Shown piece after piece: positions 63,994 through 64,000 of a stretch of DNA of 64,000 nt (positions within the stretch are counted from its first letter, which is position 1; the number at the start of each line of letters is the position of its first letter). The DNA is from Pararhodonellum marinum (GTDB taxonomy: Bacteria; Bacteroidota; Bacteroidia; Cytophagales; Cyclobacteriaceae). The position numbers and the translations under genes are program-made. Where the stretch lies: assembly GCF_015354735.1 (NCBI RefSeq), contig NZ_JACEFJ010000014.1, positions 52,792 to 116,791 on the forward strand, in the 5' to 3' direction. Below the pieces are notes generated by a model that saw only the letters and a list, made by a program, of their open reading frames with translations, did not search any database and was not told the origin of the DNA.

Positions 63994-64000
63994 GGCACAC
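63994..64000 (+). repeat. Start of attC-like site of cassette B, cut by the window end
   Basis: GGCACAC at 63994-64000 is the exact reverse complement of GTGTGCC at 63061-63067, the left edge of cassette B. I predict AAC as the next bases. Confidence 0.65.

Noticed and set aside
1..64000. tRNA, rRNA, riboswitch or replication origin
   Set aside because: Reading both strands I found no convincing cloverleaf, rRNA segment, riboswitch core or DnaA-box cluster; a covariance-model search was not possible.

Overview
The window looks like chromosome of a Bacteroidota bacterium, most likely order Cytophagales, family Cyclobacteriaceae. The case rests on gene content: SulP with beta-carbonic anhydrase, DUF1080 and PVC-type haem proteins, YeeE/DUF6691 sulfur transporters, DUF2490, Peptidase_Mx and lmo0937-type proteins. 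Shine-Dalgarno sequences are mostly absent, and the best promoter (TTG, 18 bases, TAATTTTG before the SDR gene at 32276) has the Bacteroidota form. The genus is inference. I saw no rRNA, tRNA or CRISPR array.

Layout. 1-1830: molybdate importer modABC, with modA cut by the window start. 2061-7670: LOG protein, CbpA/CbpM chaperone pair, HdeD-like protein, SLC13 permease and ZIP transporter. 8303-12124: VOC protein, quinone oxidoreductase, FabH-like synthase and CFA-type methyltransferase. 12365-17462: DUF1080 hydrolase, a 1018-residue PVC-type haem lipoprotein and a DEAD-box helicase, followed by a hairpin intergenic repeat. 17898-25445: Peptidase_Mx, O-methyltransferase, two small envelope proteins, a histidine kinase/response regulator/AraC cluster, a second helicase and a GNAT. 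25800-33040: FAD protein, AEC and CDF transporters, Na/Pi cotransporter, universal stress protein and SDR. 33168-38026: an orphan protein, a Crp regulator, carbonic anhydrase and SulP. 38311-46089: M16 peptidase, SdhB and SdhA without a cytochrome subunit, a second universal stress protein and a PRMT-like methyltransferase.

46488-59878 is a sulfur/persulfide region: two MBL-rhodanese proteins, a rhodanese, a thioredoxin, a porin-like protein and a split YeeE/DUF6691 transporter. It is interrupted at about 49.7-55.3 kb by accessory DNA: a decayed group II intron and three reverse-strand genes separated by large palindromes, two of them HEPN-domain proteins.

The most interesting feature is at 61967-64000. 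A C-terminal tyrosine-recombinase relic is followed by two compact gene units (DUF4304, then an unknown secreted protein). Each unit starts at a GTT core, and the bases after that core are complementary to the bases just after the same unit's gene. This is the internal complementarity expected of integron cassettes. The reverse-strand HEPN unit at 53.8-54.6 kb shows it too. The cores share only GTT and do not fit GTTRRRY. I infer a Bacteroidota-type integron, now with a broken integrase, with cassettes at two places in the window.
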